Source of the DNA: Lachnospiraceae bacterium
GTDB lineage: Bacteria; Bacillota; Clostridia; Lachnospirales; Lachnospiraceae
DNA: 64,000 bases
NCBI GenBank assembly: GCA_017513125.1
Contig: JAFWDI010000017.1
Location: 1 to 64,000, forward strand
Reading direction: 5' to 3'
Part shown: piece by piece, positions 32,904 through 40,241 of the stretch
Layout of the letters: the number at the start of each line of letters is the position of its first letter
How positions within the stretch are numbered: the stretch's first letter is position 1
Made by a program: the position numbers and the translations under genes
The notes under the pieces: generated by a model
Database searches by the model: none
Told to the model about the DNA's origin: nothing
What the model saw: only the letters and a program-made list of their open reading frames with translations

Positions 32904-33185
32904 ATGATCATGGAGGGATGCCAGGGCCAGAAGGGCGTGGAGATCTATGACAAGGTCTGCCCGCAGTGCGGCCATGAGATCGAGATCTTTTCGGTCGACA
33001 CGGAGGCGGTCTGCGAAAACTGCGGCTTTAAGATCTATAACGACACGCTGAACTGCGTGCAGTGGTGCCAGTACGCGAGACAGTGCGTCGGCGACGAGAT
33101 GTACGAACACCTGATGAAGGTCGCCGAAGCGCAGAAAGCGCGCCGCGCGGAGGAAGCGCGGGCGAAGGCAGAACAGCGATCATAA
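32904..33185 (+). CDS. small zinc-ribbon protein with NCVQWC motif
   Basis: A 93-residue protein. It has a zinc ribbon (CPQCGHEIEIFSVDTEAVCENCG) followed by a second Cys set in NCVQWCQYARQCVG, and a charged helix at the end (AQKARRAEEARAKAEQR). The NC-x2-WC-x-YA-x2-CVG pattern recurs in small proteins of anaerobes, but I know no function for it. ATG at 32904 follows AGGAGG at 8 bases; a GTG three codons earlier overlaps the ribosome site. It lies 69 bases after DUF3786 and ends the unit before a terminator. Confidence 0.75.
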   Translation: MIMEGCQGQKGVEIYDKVCPQCGHEIEIFSVDTEAVCENCGFKIYNDTLNCVQWCQYARQCVGDEMYEHLMKVAEAQKARRAEEARAKAEQRS

Positions 33186-33207
33186 GAAGACCGATGAAAT
33201 ACCGGTC

Positions 33208-33233
33208 CGGCCGCCTTTCGGGGCGGCTTTTTT
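33208..33233 (+). terminator. intrinsic terminator
   Basis: GCCGCC-TTTCGG-GGCGGC followed by six T, after the small zinc-ribbon gene. Confidence 0.9.
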
Positions 33234-33301
33234 ATATTATTTATTAAAGTTGCTTATCAAAGTCTTCCTATATTCAAATAAACAAATAACCAAATTAAGA
33301 G

Positions 33302-33307
33302 TATAAT
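33302..33307 (+). promoter_or_regulatory. possible -10 element of the thiolase operon
   Basis: A perfect TATAAT stands in an AT-rich stretch 104 bases before the first gene of the thiolase operon. I see no good -35 at 17-18 bp, so the promoter may need an activator. Confidence 0.4.
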
Positions 33308-33410
33308 ATTTCTGTATTATGAGTGATTCTGTCTGTGCGTCCGCGGCTCCGGCGCACAGAGCCCCAAAGATAAAGAAGCGAAACAAAAACCTGAATAAAG
33401 GGAGGTAATT

Positions 33411-34355
33411 ATGGCTTATAAAGTAATGGGCGTCACAGCCGGACGCAAGAACAGCAACTCCGAGATCCTGCTGAAGGAGGCGCTGTCCGTTTGCGCGGAA
33501 GCGGGCGCGGAGATCACGTTTGTAAATCTTCACGATTACAACATCCTTGACTGCACCGGCTGCACGTCCTGCACGATCGGCATGGGCCAGGGAAAGAACG
33601 TCGGCTGCGTGCTGGATGAGAAGGATGATAAGAAGAAGCTCATGGAAGCCATCTTCGCACAGGACGCGGTGATCTACTCGGTCCCGACCTACGATCTGAT
33701 GCCGAACGCGATGTATCTGAGATTCGCGCAGAGAAGTCTTGCTTTCGAGACCGCGTTTCTGGAGAGGATCGGAGCGATCGAGCATAAGGACCGCATCGCG
33801 GGCCTGATCGCGGTGGGCGGCTCCACCCGTTCCTGGCAGTCGATGGCGCTCGAGGGTCTGCAGGCGACCATGTTCACGACGGACATGAAGGTCGTCGATA
33901 TGATCCTCGCGACGAAGGTCCCCGGCCCCGGCCAGTGCCTGCTCGACGACGAGCTGATGGCGCGCGCGCATAAGATGGGCGAGAACATCATGACCGCGAT
34001 CCAGACGCCTCCGGCGGAGCGCAAGTGGCTCGGCGAAGAGGATATGGGCTGGTGCCCGAACTGCCACTCGAACGCACTGATCCTCGGCGAGCCGCAGTGG
34101 GACGGCATTCACTACGAGATCGAGTGCGCGGTCTGCGGCGCCGGCGGAACGCTGGAGAAGACCGAGGACGGAAAGTGGAAATTCGTCATTGCCGAGAACG
34201 GCCTGTATAAGGACCGCACGGATCTCGAGGGACGCACGAGACACGTCATTGAGATCGGCGAGAACCAGGGCGGCTTCTTCGCAAATCCCGAGAATCTGGC
34301 GAAGGTCGCCGCTCGGAGGAAGAAGTACGAGGCGATGCAGTTCAAGGGGGTCTGA
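33411..34355 (+). CDS. flavodoxin-fold NAD(P)H oxidoreductase with C-terminal zinc ribbon
   Basis: A 314-residue protein. The N-terminal ~200 residues are a flavodoxin-like FMN reductase of the multimeric flavodoxin type: GVTAGRKNSNSEILLKEAL opens it, and the Cys-rich CTGCTSCTIGMGQGKNVGC loop and VPTYDLMPNAMYLRF follow. After residue ~210 comes a zinc ribbon (CPNCHSNALIL...CAVCGAGG) and a charged tail. The fusion is unusual for this family. ATG at 33411 follows GGGAGGT. First gene of a five-gene operon with thiolase, DUF35, carrier protein and phosphate acyltransferase, so it probably supplies or takes electrons for that pathway. Confidence 0.82.
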   Translation: MAYKVMGVTAGRKNSNSEILLKEALSVCAEAGAEITFVNLHDYNILDCTGCTSCTIGMGQGKNVGCVLDEKDDKKKLMEAIFAQDAVIYSVPTYDLMPNAMYLRFAQRSLAFETAFLERIGAIEHKDRIAGLIAVGGSTRSWQSMALEGLQATMFTTDMKVVDMILATKVPGPGQCLLDDELMARAHKMGENIMTAIQTPPAERKWLGEEDMGWCPNCHSNALILGEPQWDGIHYEIECAVCGAGGTLEKTEDGKWKFVIAENGLYKDRTDLEGRTRHVIEIGENQGGFFANPENLAKVAARRKKYEAMQFKGV

Positions 34356-34425
34356 TTCCGAAGATCCCGGACCCCGGCGCCGGATGACCGGCGCTTCGGT
34401 ATAAAAGAAATTGGAGGAAACGAAT

Positions 34426-35733
34426 ATGCCTGAGATCATGAACCAGACTCATCCGCATCCGTACAGCCGCGGCGTGTCGATCATCGGCGTCGGCTGCACC
34501 CCGTTCATGTATACGGTGGATAATGAAGAGACGAACGGCCTCACGGAAGGTGAGCTGTACGGCTATGCCGCACTGAAAGCCATGGAGGATGCCGGGGTGA
34601 ACCCGCAGGACGTCGATTTTTATTTCCACGGCGAGGCGAACCCCTACGCGCAGTCGAACTACCTGACCCCGAACGTCCAGATCGCAAACTGGTTCGGCAT
34701 GAAGGGCAAGGCTTCGATCCATCATTCGGAGGCCTGCTGCACGGGTTATTACGCGGTCGAGCTGGCTGCGGACCTGATCGCCTCCGGAAAGTACGACTGC
34801 GTGCTGACCGGCTGCGTCGAGTTCGGCGACGCCTACGCGCTGGAGGATCACCCCTATAAGCGCGAGAAGCTGCCGATGGAAGCGTTCCTGGCGAAGACGA
34901 AATATCTGTACGAGCGTCCCTACACCCGCAGCCTGATGGCGGGCCAGGAGCTGATCTACGACGACGCGGCGGAGTGGTATAAGCGCACCCGCGGCCTGAC
35001 GGATCAGGAGATGGACGACACCCTGAACTGGATGTGCATCAACAACCGCCGGAACGCGTCCGTGAACCCTCTGGCCATCGAGCGCCGGACTTACGAGCAG
35101 CTCGCGCAGGAGAAGGGCTTCGATAACGTGATGGATTATATGCGTTCCCCGTATAACCCGAAGATGGGCGATTATCTGCGGGCGGGCGGCATTGAGCTGA
35201 AGTGCGACGGCGCCGCGGCTGCCATCCTGTGCGCGACCGACCTGGTCGATAAGTACATGGGAAATAAATCGCATAAGGCCATCGAGATGCTCGGCGCCGG
35301 CAGCGCGGCCTGCGAGGCCACGACCCCTCATTTCGAAGTGACGGCCACCGAGGAGGCGGTCCGCCAGGTCTATGCGATGACCGGCGTGAAGCCCGAAGAG
35401 ATCGACGTCTTCTACGCGAACGACTTCATCATCACTTCGCACCTGGTCGCGGCGGAAGCGGCCGGCTATCTGCCCTGGGGCGAAGGATGGAAGTACATCT
35501 GCGAGGGACGGACGGCCTACGACGGCGATAAGCCGATCAACACGAACGGCGGCCGCACCTCGTTCGGACACGCGCACGCGGCGTCCGGTCTGGCCGACCT
35601 TTACGAGGCTGTGCATCAGATGCGCGGCGAGGCCGGCGAAGGCCAGATGAAGAAGATTCCGAAGACCGCGATGCTGCGCGGCTACGGCGGAGCGCAGAAC
35701 ATCTGCACGTACATCATCCGGACGGCGGAGTAA
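34426..35733 (+). CDS. thiolase-family protein (SCP2-type)
   Basis: A 435-residue thiolase-fold enzyme. The nucleophile Cys104 sits in HSEACCTGYYA and the later catalytic His in SFGHAHAASGLADLY. The C-terminal CxG motif of classic acetyl-CoA acetyltransferases is replaced by GGAQNICTYII, as in SCP2-type thiolases that work with a separate DUF35 (OB-fold) subunit; that subunit is the next gene. It cleaves or forms a C-C bond in an acyl thioester. ATG at 34426 follows TTGGAGGAA. The residues around the active Cys suggest a working enzyme. The carrier protein and Pta-like enzyme behind it suggest the product is an acyl thioester passed on to phosphate. Confidence 0.85.
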   Translation: MPEIMNQTHPHPYSRGVSIIGVGCTPFMYTVDNEETNGLTEGELYGYAALKAMEDAGVNPQDVDFYFHGEANPYAQSNYLTPNVQIANWFGMKGKASIHHSEACCTGYYAVELAADLIASGKYDCVLTGCVEFGDAYALEDHPYKREKLPMEAFLAKTKYLYERPYTRSLMAGQELIYDDAAEWYKRTRGLTDQEMDDTLNWMCINNRRNASVNPLAIERRTYEQLAQEKGFDNVMDYMRSPYNPKMGDYLRAGGIELKCDGAAAAILCATDLVDKYMGNKSHKAIEMLGAGSAACEATTPHFEVTATEEAVRQVYAMTGVKPEEIDVFYANDFIITSHLVAAEAAGYLPWGEGWKYICEGRTAYDGDKPINTNGGRTSFGHAHAASGLADLYEAVHQMRGEAGEGQMKKIPKTAMLRGYGGAQNICTYIIRTAE

Positions 35734-35744
35734 GGAGGTACGGA

Positions 35745-36161
35745 ATGGCTATCAAACTGGAAAAGGTCGTTCAGACATTTTACGAAAATCTCGAGGCCGG
35801 AAAGATCACCGGCAAAAAGTGCACGAAGTGCGGAAACGTCGAGTTCCCGCCCGTGTACGCCTGCAACAAGTGCGGCTGCTGGGATATGGAGTGGGTCGAG
35901 ATCAGCGGCAAGGCGAAGCTGCATTCGATCGTTCTGCCCGCGGCGCTCTCCTCGAAGCCGGAGTATAAGGCTATGGGGAAGTTCGCGTACGGCGAGGTGG
36001 AGCTGGAGGAAGGCACGCGCCTGAACGCGGTCGTGCGAGGCATTAATAAGAAAAAGAGAAACGAGCTCCTCGAGAAGGGTCTGCCCGTGAACATCCACGC
36101 GGCGATCTGGCAGAGAGAAGCGGGTTATAAGACGGTCGTCTTTGAACTGGACGAAGAATAA
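35745..36161 (+). CDS. DUF35 zinc-ribbon/OB-fold protein
   Basis: A 138-residue protein with the rubredoxin-like zinc site KCTKCGNVEFPP...CNKCGCW near residues 28-46, then an OB fold. DUF35 proteins bind to SCP2-type thiolases and hold acyl-CoA or link two enzymes, as in archaeal acetoacetyl-CoA thiolase/HMG-CoA synthase. It begins 11 bases after the thiolase stop with an AAGGAGGT site, so a thiolase-DUF35 complex is very likely. Confidence 0.92.
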   Translation: MAIKLEKVVQTFYENLEAGKITGKKCTKCGNVEFPPVYACNKCGCWDMEWVEISGKAKLHSIVLPAALSSKPEYKAMGKFAYGEVELEEGTRLNAVVRGINKKKRNELLEKGLPVNIHAAIWQREAGYKTVVFELDEE

Positions 36162-36200
36162 ACCGGAAGATCAGGAACCGGACAGATAAGGAGAAAGATT

Positions 36201-36440
36201 ATGGAAAGAACCGAACTGGAAGCGAAGATCATTGAGCTGGTAGCGATCTGCTATGATAAGCCTCAGGATGAGCTGTCGCTGGAAACGAACTTTAAGGATG
36301 AGCTGAAGGGCGCGTCGGTCCAGATGGTCGCGCTGGCGGCTGAGATCGAGAACGAGCTGGATGCGTTCATTCAGCTGCAGGACGCGGCTGCCTGCGAGAC
36401 GATCAAGGATCTCGTGGACCTCGTCGAGGAAGAGATGTAA
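36201..36440 (+). CDS. atypical acyl carrier protein
   Basis: A 79-residue acidic, helical protein with the shape and length of an acyl carrier protein: ELEAKIIELVAICY is helix I, and the prosthetic-group Ser would be Ser39 in LKGASVQMVALAAEIENEL, aligned with the DSL-x2-VEL block of ACP. The Asp before Ser is replaced by Ala, so 4'-phosphopantetheine attachment is uncertain. It lies between DUF35 (39-base gap) and a phosphate acyltransferase (14-base gap). It may carry the acyl group between the thiolase and the acyltransferase. Confidence 0.72.
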   Translation: MERTELEAKIIELVAICYDKPQDELSLETNFKDELKGASVQMVALAAEIENELDAFIQLQDAAACETIKDLVDLVEEEM

Positions 36441-36454
36441 GAGGAGAACGGACG

Positions 36455-37459
36455 ATGGGCATGCTGGACAGCATTTATGAGAAGGCGAAAGAGCACCCGG
36501 TGCGGGTGGCCTTCCCGGAGGCTGCGAACGAAAAGATGATGCAGGCCGCCTATGAGTGCGCCCGGGACGGCTATATCGTCTCGGTCCTGGTCGGTCCGGC
36601 GGCGGAGCTGCGCGCTCTGGCCGCGGAGCGCGGGTATGACGCGGACGTCTTCGAGTACGCGGACACCGCGGATGAGGCGCTGCAGGCGGAGATCATCGAG
36701 AAGTTCGTCGCCAGGCCGGACACGCGCCTGAAAGAGAAGGCGCTGGCGCGGCGCATGCAGGATCCGCTGTACTACGCGATGGCCATGCAGAAGGCGGGCC
36801 TCGTGGGCGTGACTTTCGCCGGCATCGAGAACACGACGGGAGACGTCCTGCTCGCCGGACAGATGATGATCGGCCTGAAGCCGGATATCAGCACGGTCTC
36901 GAGCATCGGCATCAGCGAGATTCCGGGCTTTGAGGGCGGCGAGGGCGGCCTGATCGCGATCGGCGACAGTGCGGTCTGCACGAACCCGAACGCGGAGCAG
37001 CTCGCGGACATCGCGATCTCGGCCTGCGAGACCGTGCGGACGCTGCTGGGCTGCGAGCCCCGCTGCGCCATGGTCAGCTATTCGACCCTCGGCAGCGGTC
37101 AGGGCGAGCTCGTGGACAAGGTCGTGGAAGCGGTGCGGATCGCGAATGAGAAGCGCCCCGACCTGGCCATCGACGGAGAGTTTCAGTTCGACGCCGCGAT
37201 CTCCCCGGAGGTCGCCGCGAAGAAGGTGAAGCGCGAGAGCAAGGTCGCCGGTAAGGCGAACGTCGTGATCTGGCCCGATCTGAACGTGGGCAATGTCGCG
37301 GTGAAGATCATCCAGCAGTTCGGCCATGCCGACTCTTACGGCCCGATGCTGCAGGGCTTTGACGGCATCGTCTGCGACTGCTCGCGCGGAGCGCCCGTGT
37401 CGGAGATCAAGGGCAATATCATCATCTCCGCTGTGCGGGCGGCTGCCCTGGAGGGCTGA
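36455..37459 (+). CDS. phosphate acyltransferase (Pta/Ptb family)
   Basis: A 334-residue enzyme of the phosphotransacetylase family, which exchanges CoA (or carrier) and phosphate on an acyl group: acyl-CoA + Pi to acyl phosphate + CoA. Seen are RVAFPEAANEKMMQAAYE at the start, FEGGEGGLIAIGDSAVC, VSYSTLGSGQGELVDKVVEAVRIA and a closing GPMLQGFDGIVCDCSRG. It is like acetate-forming Pta, though acetyl, propionyl or butyryl substrates cannot be separated by eye. ATG at 36455 follows AAGAGGAGA. As the last gene of the thiolase operon it would turn the thiolase product into an acyl phosphate for ATP synthesis. No acetate kinase is in the window. Confidence 0.9.
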   Translation: MGMLDSIYEKAKEHPVRVAFPEAANEKMMQAAYECARDGYIVSVLVGPAAELRALAAERGYDADVFEYADTADEALQAEIIEKFVARPDTRLKEKALARRMQDPLYYAMAMQKAGLVGVTFAGIENTTGDVLLAGQMMIGLKPDISTVSSIGISEIPGFEGGEGGLIAIGDSAVCTNPNAEQLADIAISACETVRTLLGCEPRCAMVSYSTLGSGQGELVDKVVEAVRIANEKRPDLAIDGEFQFDAAISPEVAAKKVKRESKVAGKANVVIWPDLNVGNVAVKIIQQFGHADSYGPMLQGFDGIVCDCSRGAPVSEIKGNIIISAVRAAALEG

Positions 37460-37503
37460 ACCCGGCAGCGGACCGCGGCGCGCGGGAGGTTGTCCCCGTG
37501 CTG

Positions 37504-37523
37504 AAAAACCGGGAGGTTTTTTT
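37504..37523 (+). terminator. weak intrinsic terminator
   Basis: AAAAACC-GGGA-GGTTTTTTT, a 6-7 bp stem with a long T run, 45 bases after the Pta-family gene. Confidence 0.6.
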
Positions 37524-37548
37524 GGCGTGATTTTTGAATGACGCCCTC

Positions 37549-37577
37549 TTGCGAAAGCGGTTTCGGTTTTGTAAAAT
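37549..37577 (+). promoter_or_regulatory. promoter of the first MATE gene
   Basis: TTGCGA (37549-37554), 17 bp, TAAAAT (37572-37577). The same -10 and spacing precede the second MATE gene at 41378. Confidence 0.65.
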
Positions 37578-37599
37578 AAGCACCGATCGAGTAGCGAGG

Positions 37600-37642
37600 C
37601 GCGTAAATCCGGATCATCCGGATTTGCGCGTCTTTTCTTTTT
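37600..37642 (+). terminator. leader terminator (attenuator) of the first MATE gene
   Basis: CGCG-T-AAATCCGGA and TCCGGATTT-G-CGCG form a 14-bp stem around TCA, followed by TCTTTTCTTTTT. It stands between the promoter and the ATG of the MATE gene, so it can abort transcription. A related hairpin stands before the second MATE gene. Confidence 0.7.
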
Positions 37643-37657
37643 GCGGGAGGTGCGAAT

Positions 37658-39034
37658 ATGAAACAGCATGCGGAAAACAAGCTGGGGACGATGCCGGTCC
37701 GCCTGCTTCTTCTGAATATGGGGATCCCGATGATCCTCTCCATGATGCTGCAGGCGGTCTACAACATCGTCGACAGTGCTTTCGTCTCGAACATGGCTTC
37801 CGGCGGGGAGCAGGCATTGAACGCGCTGACCCTGGCGTTTCCGATCCAGATGCTGATGATCGCGGTCAGCATCGGCACCGGAGTCGGGGCGAACGCGCTT
37901 CTTTCGAAGAGCCTCGGGCAGGGCGATCCGGAGAAAGCCAGCCGCACTGCCGGGAACGCGCTGTTTCTGGGGATCGCGATCACGGCTGCCTGCGTTCTGT
38001 TCGGACTGTTCGGCGCGGGCGCCTATATCGCGACGCAGACTTCGAACCCGGTGATCCTGGAGATGGGCACGGATTACCTGACCGTCTGCTGCGTGATCTC
38101 GTTCGGCGCGGTGTTTTTCGCGCTGTTCGAGAAGCTGCTGCAGGCGACCGGCCGGTCCATGTTTTCGACGGTCTCGCAGATCATCGGCGCGGTCGTGAAC
38201 ATCGTGCTCGACCCGATCATGATCTACGGACTGCTCGGGTGCCCGGAGCTCGGGGTGCGCGGCGCGGCCTATGCGACGGTCATCGGCCAGATCGCCGCGG
38301 CCGCGGCGGGCCTGATCTTTCACCTGAAGTTCAACCGCGAGCTGAATAAGTCCCCCCGTTACCTGAAGCCCGACGGGGCCGTGATCAGAGGCATCTACGC
38401 GATCGGCCTGCCGGCGATCATTGCCCAGGCGCTGCTGTCCCTCATGACCTACGGCATGAACCGGATCCTCGGGCGGATCGACGAGGCCGCCGTCACGGCT
38501 TACGGCCTGTATTATAAGATCCAGCAGTTTCTGCTGTTCGCGGCGTTCGGACTGCGCGACGCGATCACTCCGGTCGTGTCCTTCAACCACGGGAAACGCG
38601 ACCGCGGGCGGATCCTGGCCGGCATTCGTTACGGCCTGCTCTATACGCTCGTGATCATGGCTGCGGGCGTGATCCTGATCGAGCTTCTCGCACGGCCGTT
38701 CTCGGGGATCTTCGGGCTCTCCGGCGCCACGCAGGAGCTGACGGTCGGCGCGATGCGCGTGATCACGCTGAGCCTGATGTTTGCGGGGGCCAATGTCGCG
38801 TTTCAGGGCGTGTTTCAGGCGCTGGACGCCGGCCCGCAGTCGCTCGTGCTCTCGGTGTGCAGGCAGTTTCTGTTCGTCCTTCCGGTCGCATTCGTATTCT
38901 CGCTTATCGTCGGGCACGACCTGTCGCGCCTGTGGCTGGTGTGGCTGACATTCCTGATCGCGGAGGGAGCGACCGTGCTGATCGCGCTCGGCTTCATGCG
39001 GAAGATCCGGCGCGAAAAGATCGATGTCCTCTGA
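37658..39034 (+). CDS. MATE family efflux transporter (first copy)
   Basis: A 458-residue, twelve-helix inner-membrane multidrug exporter of the NorM/DinF-like MATE family. Typical are PMILSMMLQAVYNIVDSAFV (first helix), ALNALTLAFPIQMLMIAVSIGTG and LLQATGRSMFSTVSQ-G-VVNIVLDPIMIY. It exports a cationic or planar compound using H+ or Na+. ATG at 37658 follows GCGGGAGGT. It is highly similar to the copy at 41485, so one arose by gene duplication that also copied the leader. Two other genes were later inserted, or always lay, between them. Confidence 0.93.
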   Translation: MKQHAENKLGTMPVRLLLLNMGIPMILSMMLQAVYNIVDSAFVSNMASGGEQALNALTLAFPIQMLMIAVSIGTGVGANALLSKSLGQGDPEKASRTAGNALFLGIAITAACVLFGLFGAGAYIATQTSNPVILEMGTDYLTVCCVISFGAVFFALFEKLLQATGRSMFSTVSQIIGAVVNIVLDPIMIYGLLGCPELGVRGAAYATVIGQIAAAAAGLIFHLKFNRELNKSPRYLKPDGAVIRGIYAIGLPAIIAQALLSLMTYGMNRILGRIDEAAVTAYGLYYKIQQFLLFAAFGLRDAITPVVSFNHGKRDRGRILAGIRYGLLYTLVIMAAGVILIELLARPFSGIFGLSGATQELTVGAMRVITLSLMFAGANVAFQGVFQALDAGPQSLVLSVCRQFLFVLPVAFVFSLIVGHDLSRLWLVWLTFLIAEGATVLIALGFMRKIRREKIDVL

Positions 39035-39046
39035 ACGGAGGATATA

Positions 39047-39078
39047 CGGCGGGCCGAATGGGCCCGCCGCTTTCTTTT
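39047..39078 (+). terminator. intrinsic terminator
   Basis: CGGCGGGCC-GAATG-GGCCCGCCG, a 9-bp stem followed by CTTTCTTTTTTT, after the first MATE gene. Confidence 0.88.
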
Positions 39079-39313
39079 TTTGGCATTCCGGACCTTTTCT
39101 GATACAATGACCTTGCGGCCGGTTCCGGGAGGAGTGCGGGCCTGCGCCCGCATTGCCTGTGTCCAGAGCACCTATTCGAGAACAGACTGGGAGCACGAGG
39201 CAGCCGGCTGCCGCTTTTCTTTATTTTTTGTTTTTTCGGGCCCCGGTCTGCCTCGCATCCGCACAGGCGTCACGGGGTCACTGACGGGACAGAGGAAAGG
39301 AAGGGCAGGTACT

Positions 39314-40195
39314 GTGGCCATTCGCTTTATCAGGGAACGAAAGACGGATTATATCTGGATCATCGCGGGTACGCTCCTGATGGCGCTCGCGACGAATCTG
39401 TTTTATTCGCCGGCGAACATGATTCCCGGCGGGTTCACGGGTCTCGCGATCATCCTTCAGCATGTGACGAGGCCGGTGATCGCGGGCGGCCTTCCGCTCT
39501 GGCTCGGAAACCTGATCCTGAACATTCCGCTTCTGCTGGTCTCGATCCGGATCCGCGGCTGGCGCTTCGTTCTGAAGACATTGCTCGCGACGGGCGTGTT
39601 CTCGCTCTGGCTCTTTCTTATTCCCGAGTACGCGCTTGCGGCGGACGACCTGTTCCTGACCGCCGTGATCGGTGGCGCGCTGATGGGCGCGGGCCTGGGC
39701 TTCGTCTTCCTCGGAAAGGCTACCACCGGCGGCACGGACACGGTCGCGGCGATCCTGCAGCGCGCGCTTCCGCATGTCAACACGGCCCGGATCATGCCGG
39801 TCCTGGACGGCGTCATCGTTCTGCTGTCGATCTGGATCTTCGGTATCCGGATCTCGCTCTACGCGGTCGTCACGGTCGTTCTGAACGGCCGGATCGCGGA
39901 TGCGATCACCACGGGCTTCCGGAACTCCTCGATGGCCTATATCGTTTCGGATCGATATGAAGAGATCTCTGAGGCTGTAACGCGTGAGATAAAGCGCGGA
40001 GCCACGCTGCTGAAGGGAAAGGGCGCTTACACCGGGACGGACCGGCCGGTGCTGATGGTCGCGGTCTCGAAACGTCAGGCGCCGCTGTTGAAGGAGATCG
40101 TCTCGGAGATCGACGCCGACGCATTCATGATCGTGACCGACGCCAGCGAGATCCGCGGCGAGGGATTCCTGCAGTTTACGAAGGATGAGGTCTAG
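39314..40195 (+). CDS. YitT family membrane protein
   Basis: A 293-residue protein of the YitT/DUF2179 family: five to six membrane helices (IIAGTLLMALATNLFYSPAN, GGFTGLAIILQ, GLGFVFLGKATTGGTDTVAAIL) and a C-terminal cytoplasmic DUF2179 domain of ~90 residues (AVTREIKRGATLLKGKGAYTG). Function is unknown; some members appear near amino-acid or nucleotide genes. The start is GTG at 39314, after GGAAAGGAAGGG; longer frames upstream run into the terminator and non-coding DNA. The next gene starts 46 bases on. Confidence 0.87.
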   Translation: MAIRFIRERKTDYIWIIAGTLLMALATNLFYSPANMIPGGFTGLAIILQHVTRPVIAGGLPLWLGNLILNIPLLLVSIRIRGWRFVLKTLLATGVFSLWLFLIPEYALAADDLFLTAVIGGALMGAGLGFVFLGKATTGGTDTVAAILQRALPHVNTARIMPVLDGVIVLLSIWIFGIRISLYAVVTVVLNGRIADAITTGFRNSSMAYIVSDRYEEISEAVTREIKRGATLLKGKGAYTGTDRPVLMVAVSKRQAPLLKEIVSEIDADAFMIVTDASEIRGEGFLQFTKDEV

Positions 40196-40241
40196 GCCGA
40201 CGGGCGTGCGAACGTCTCCCGGGCGCGGCCGACGGAGTATC

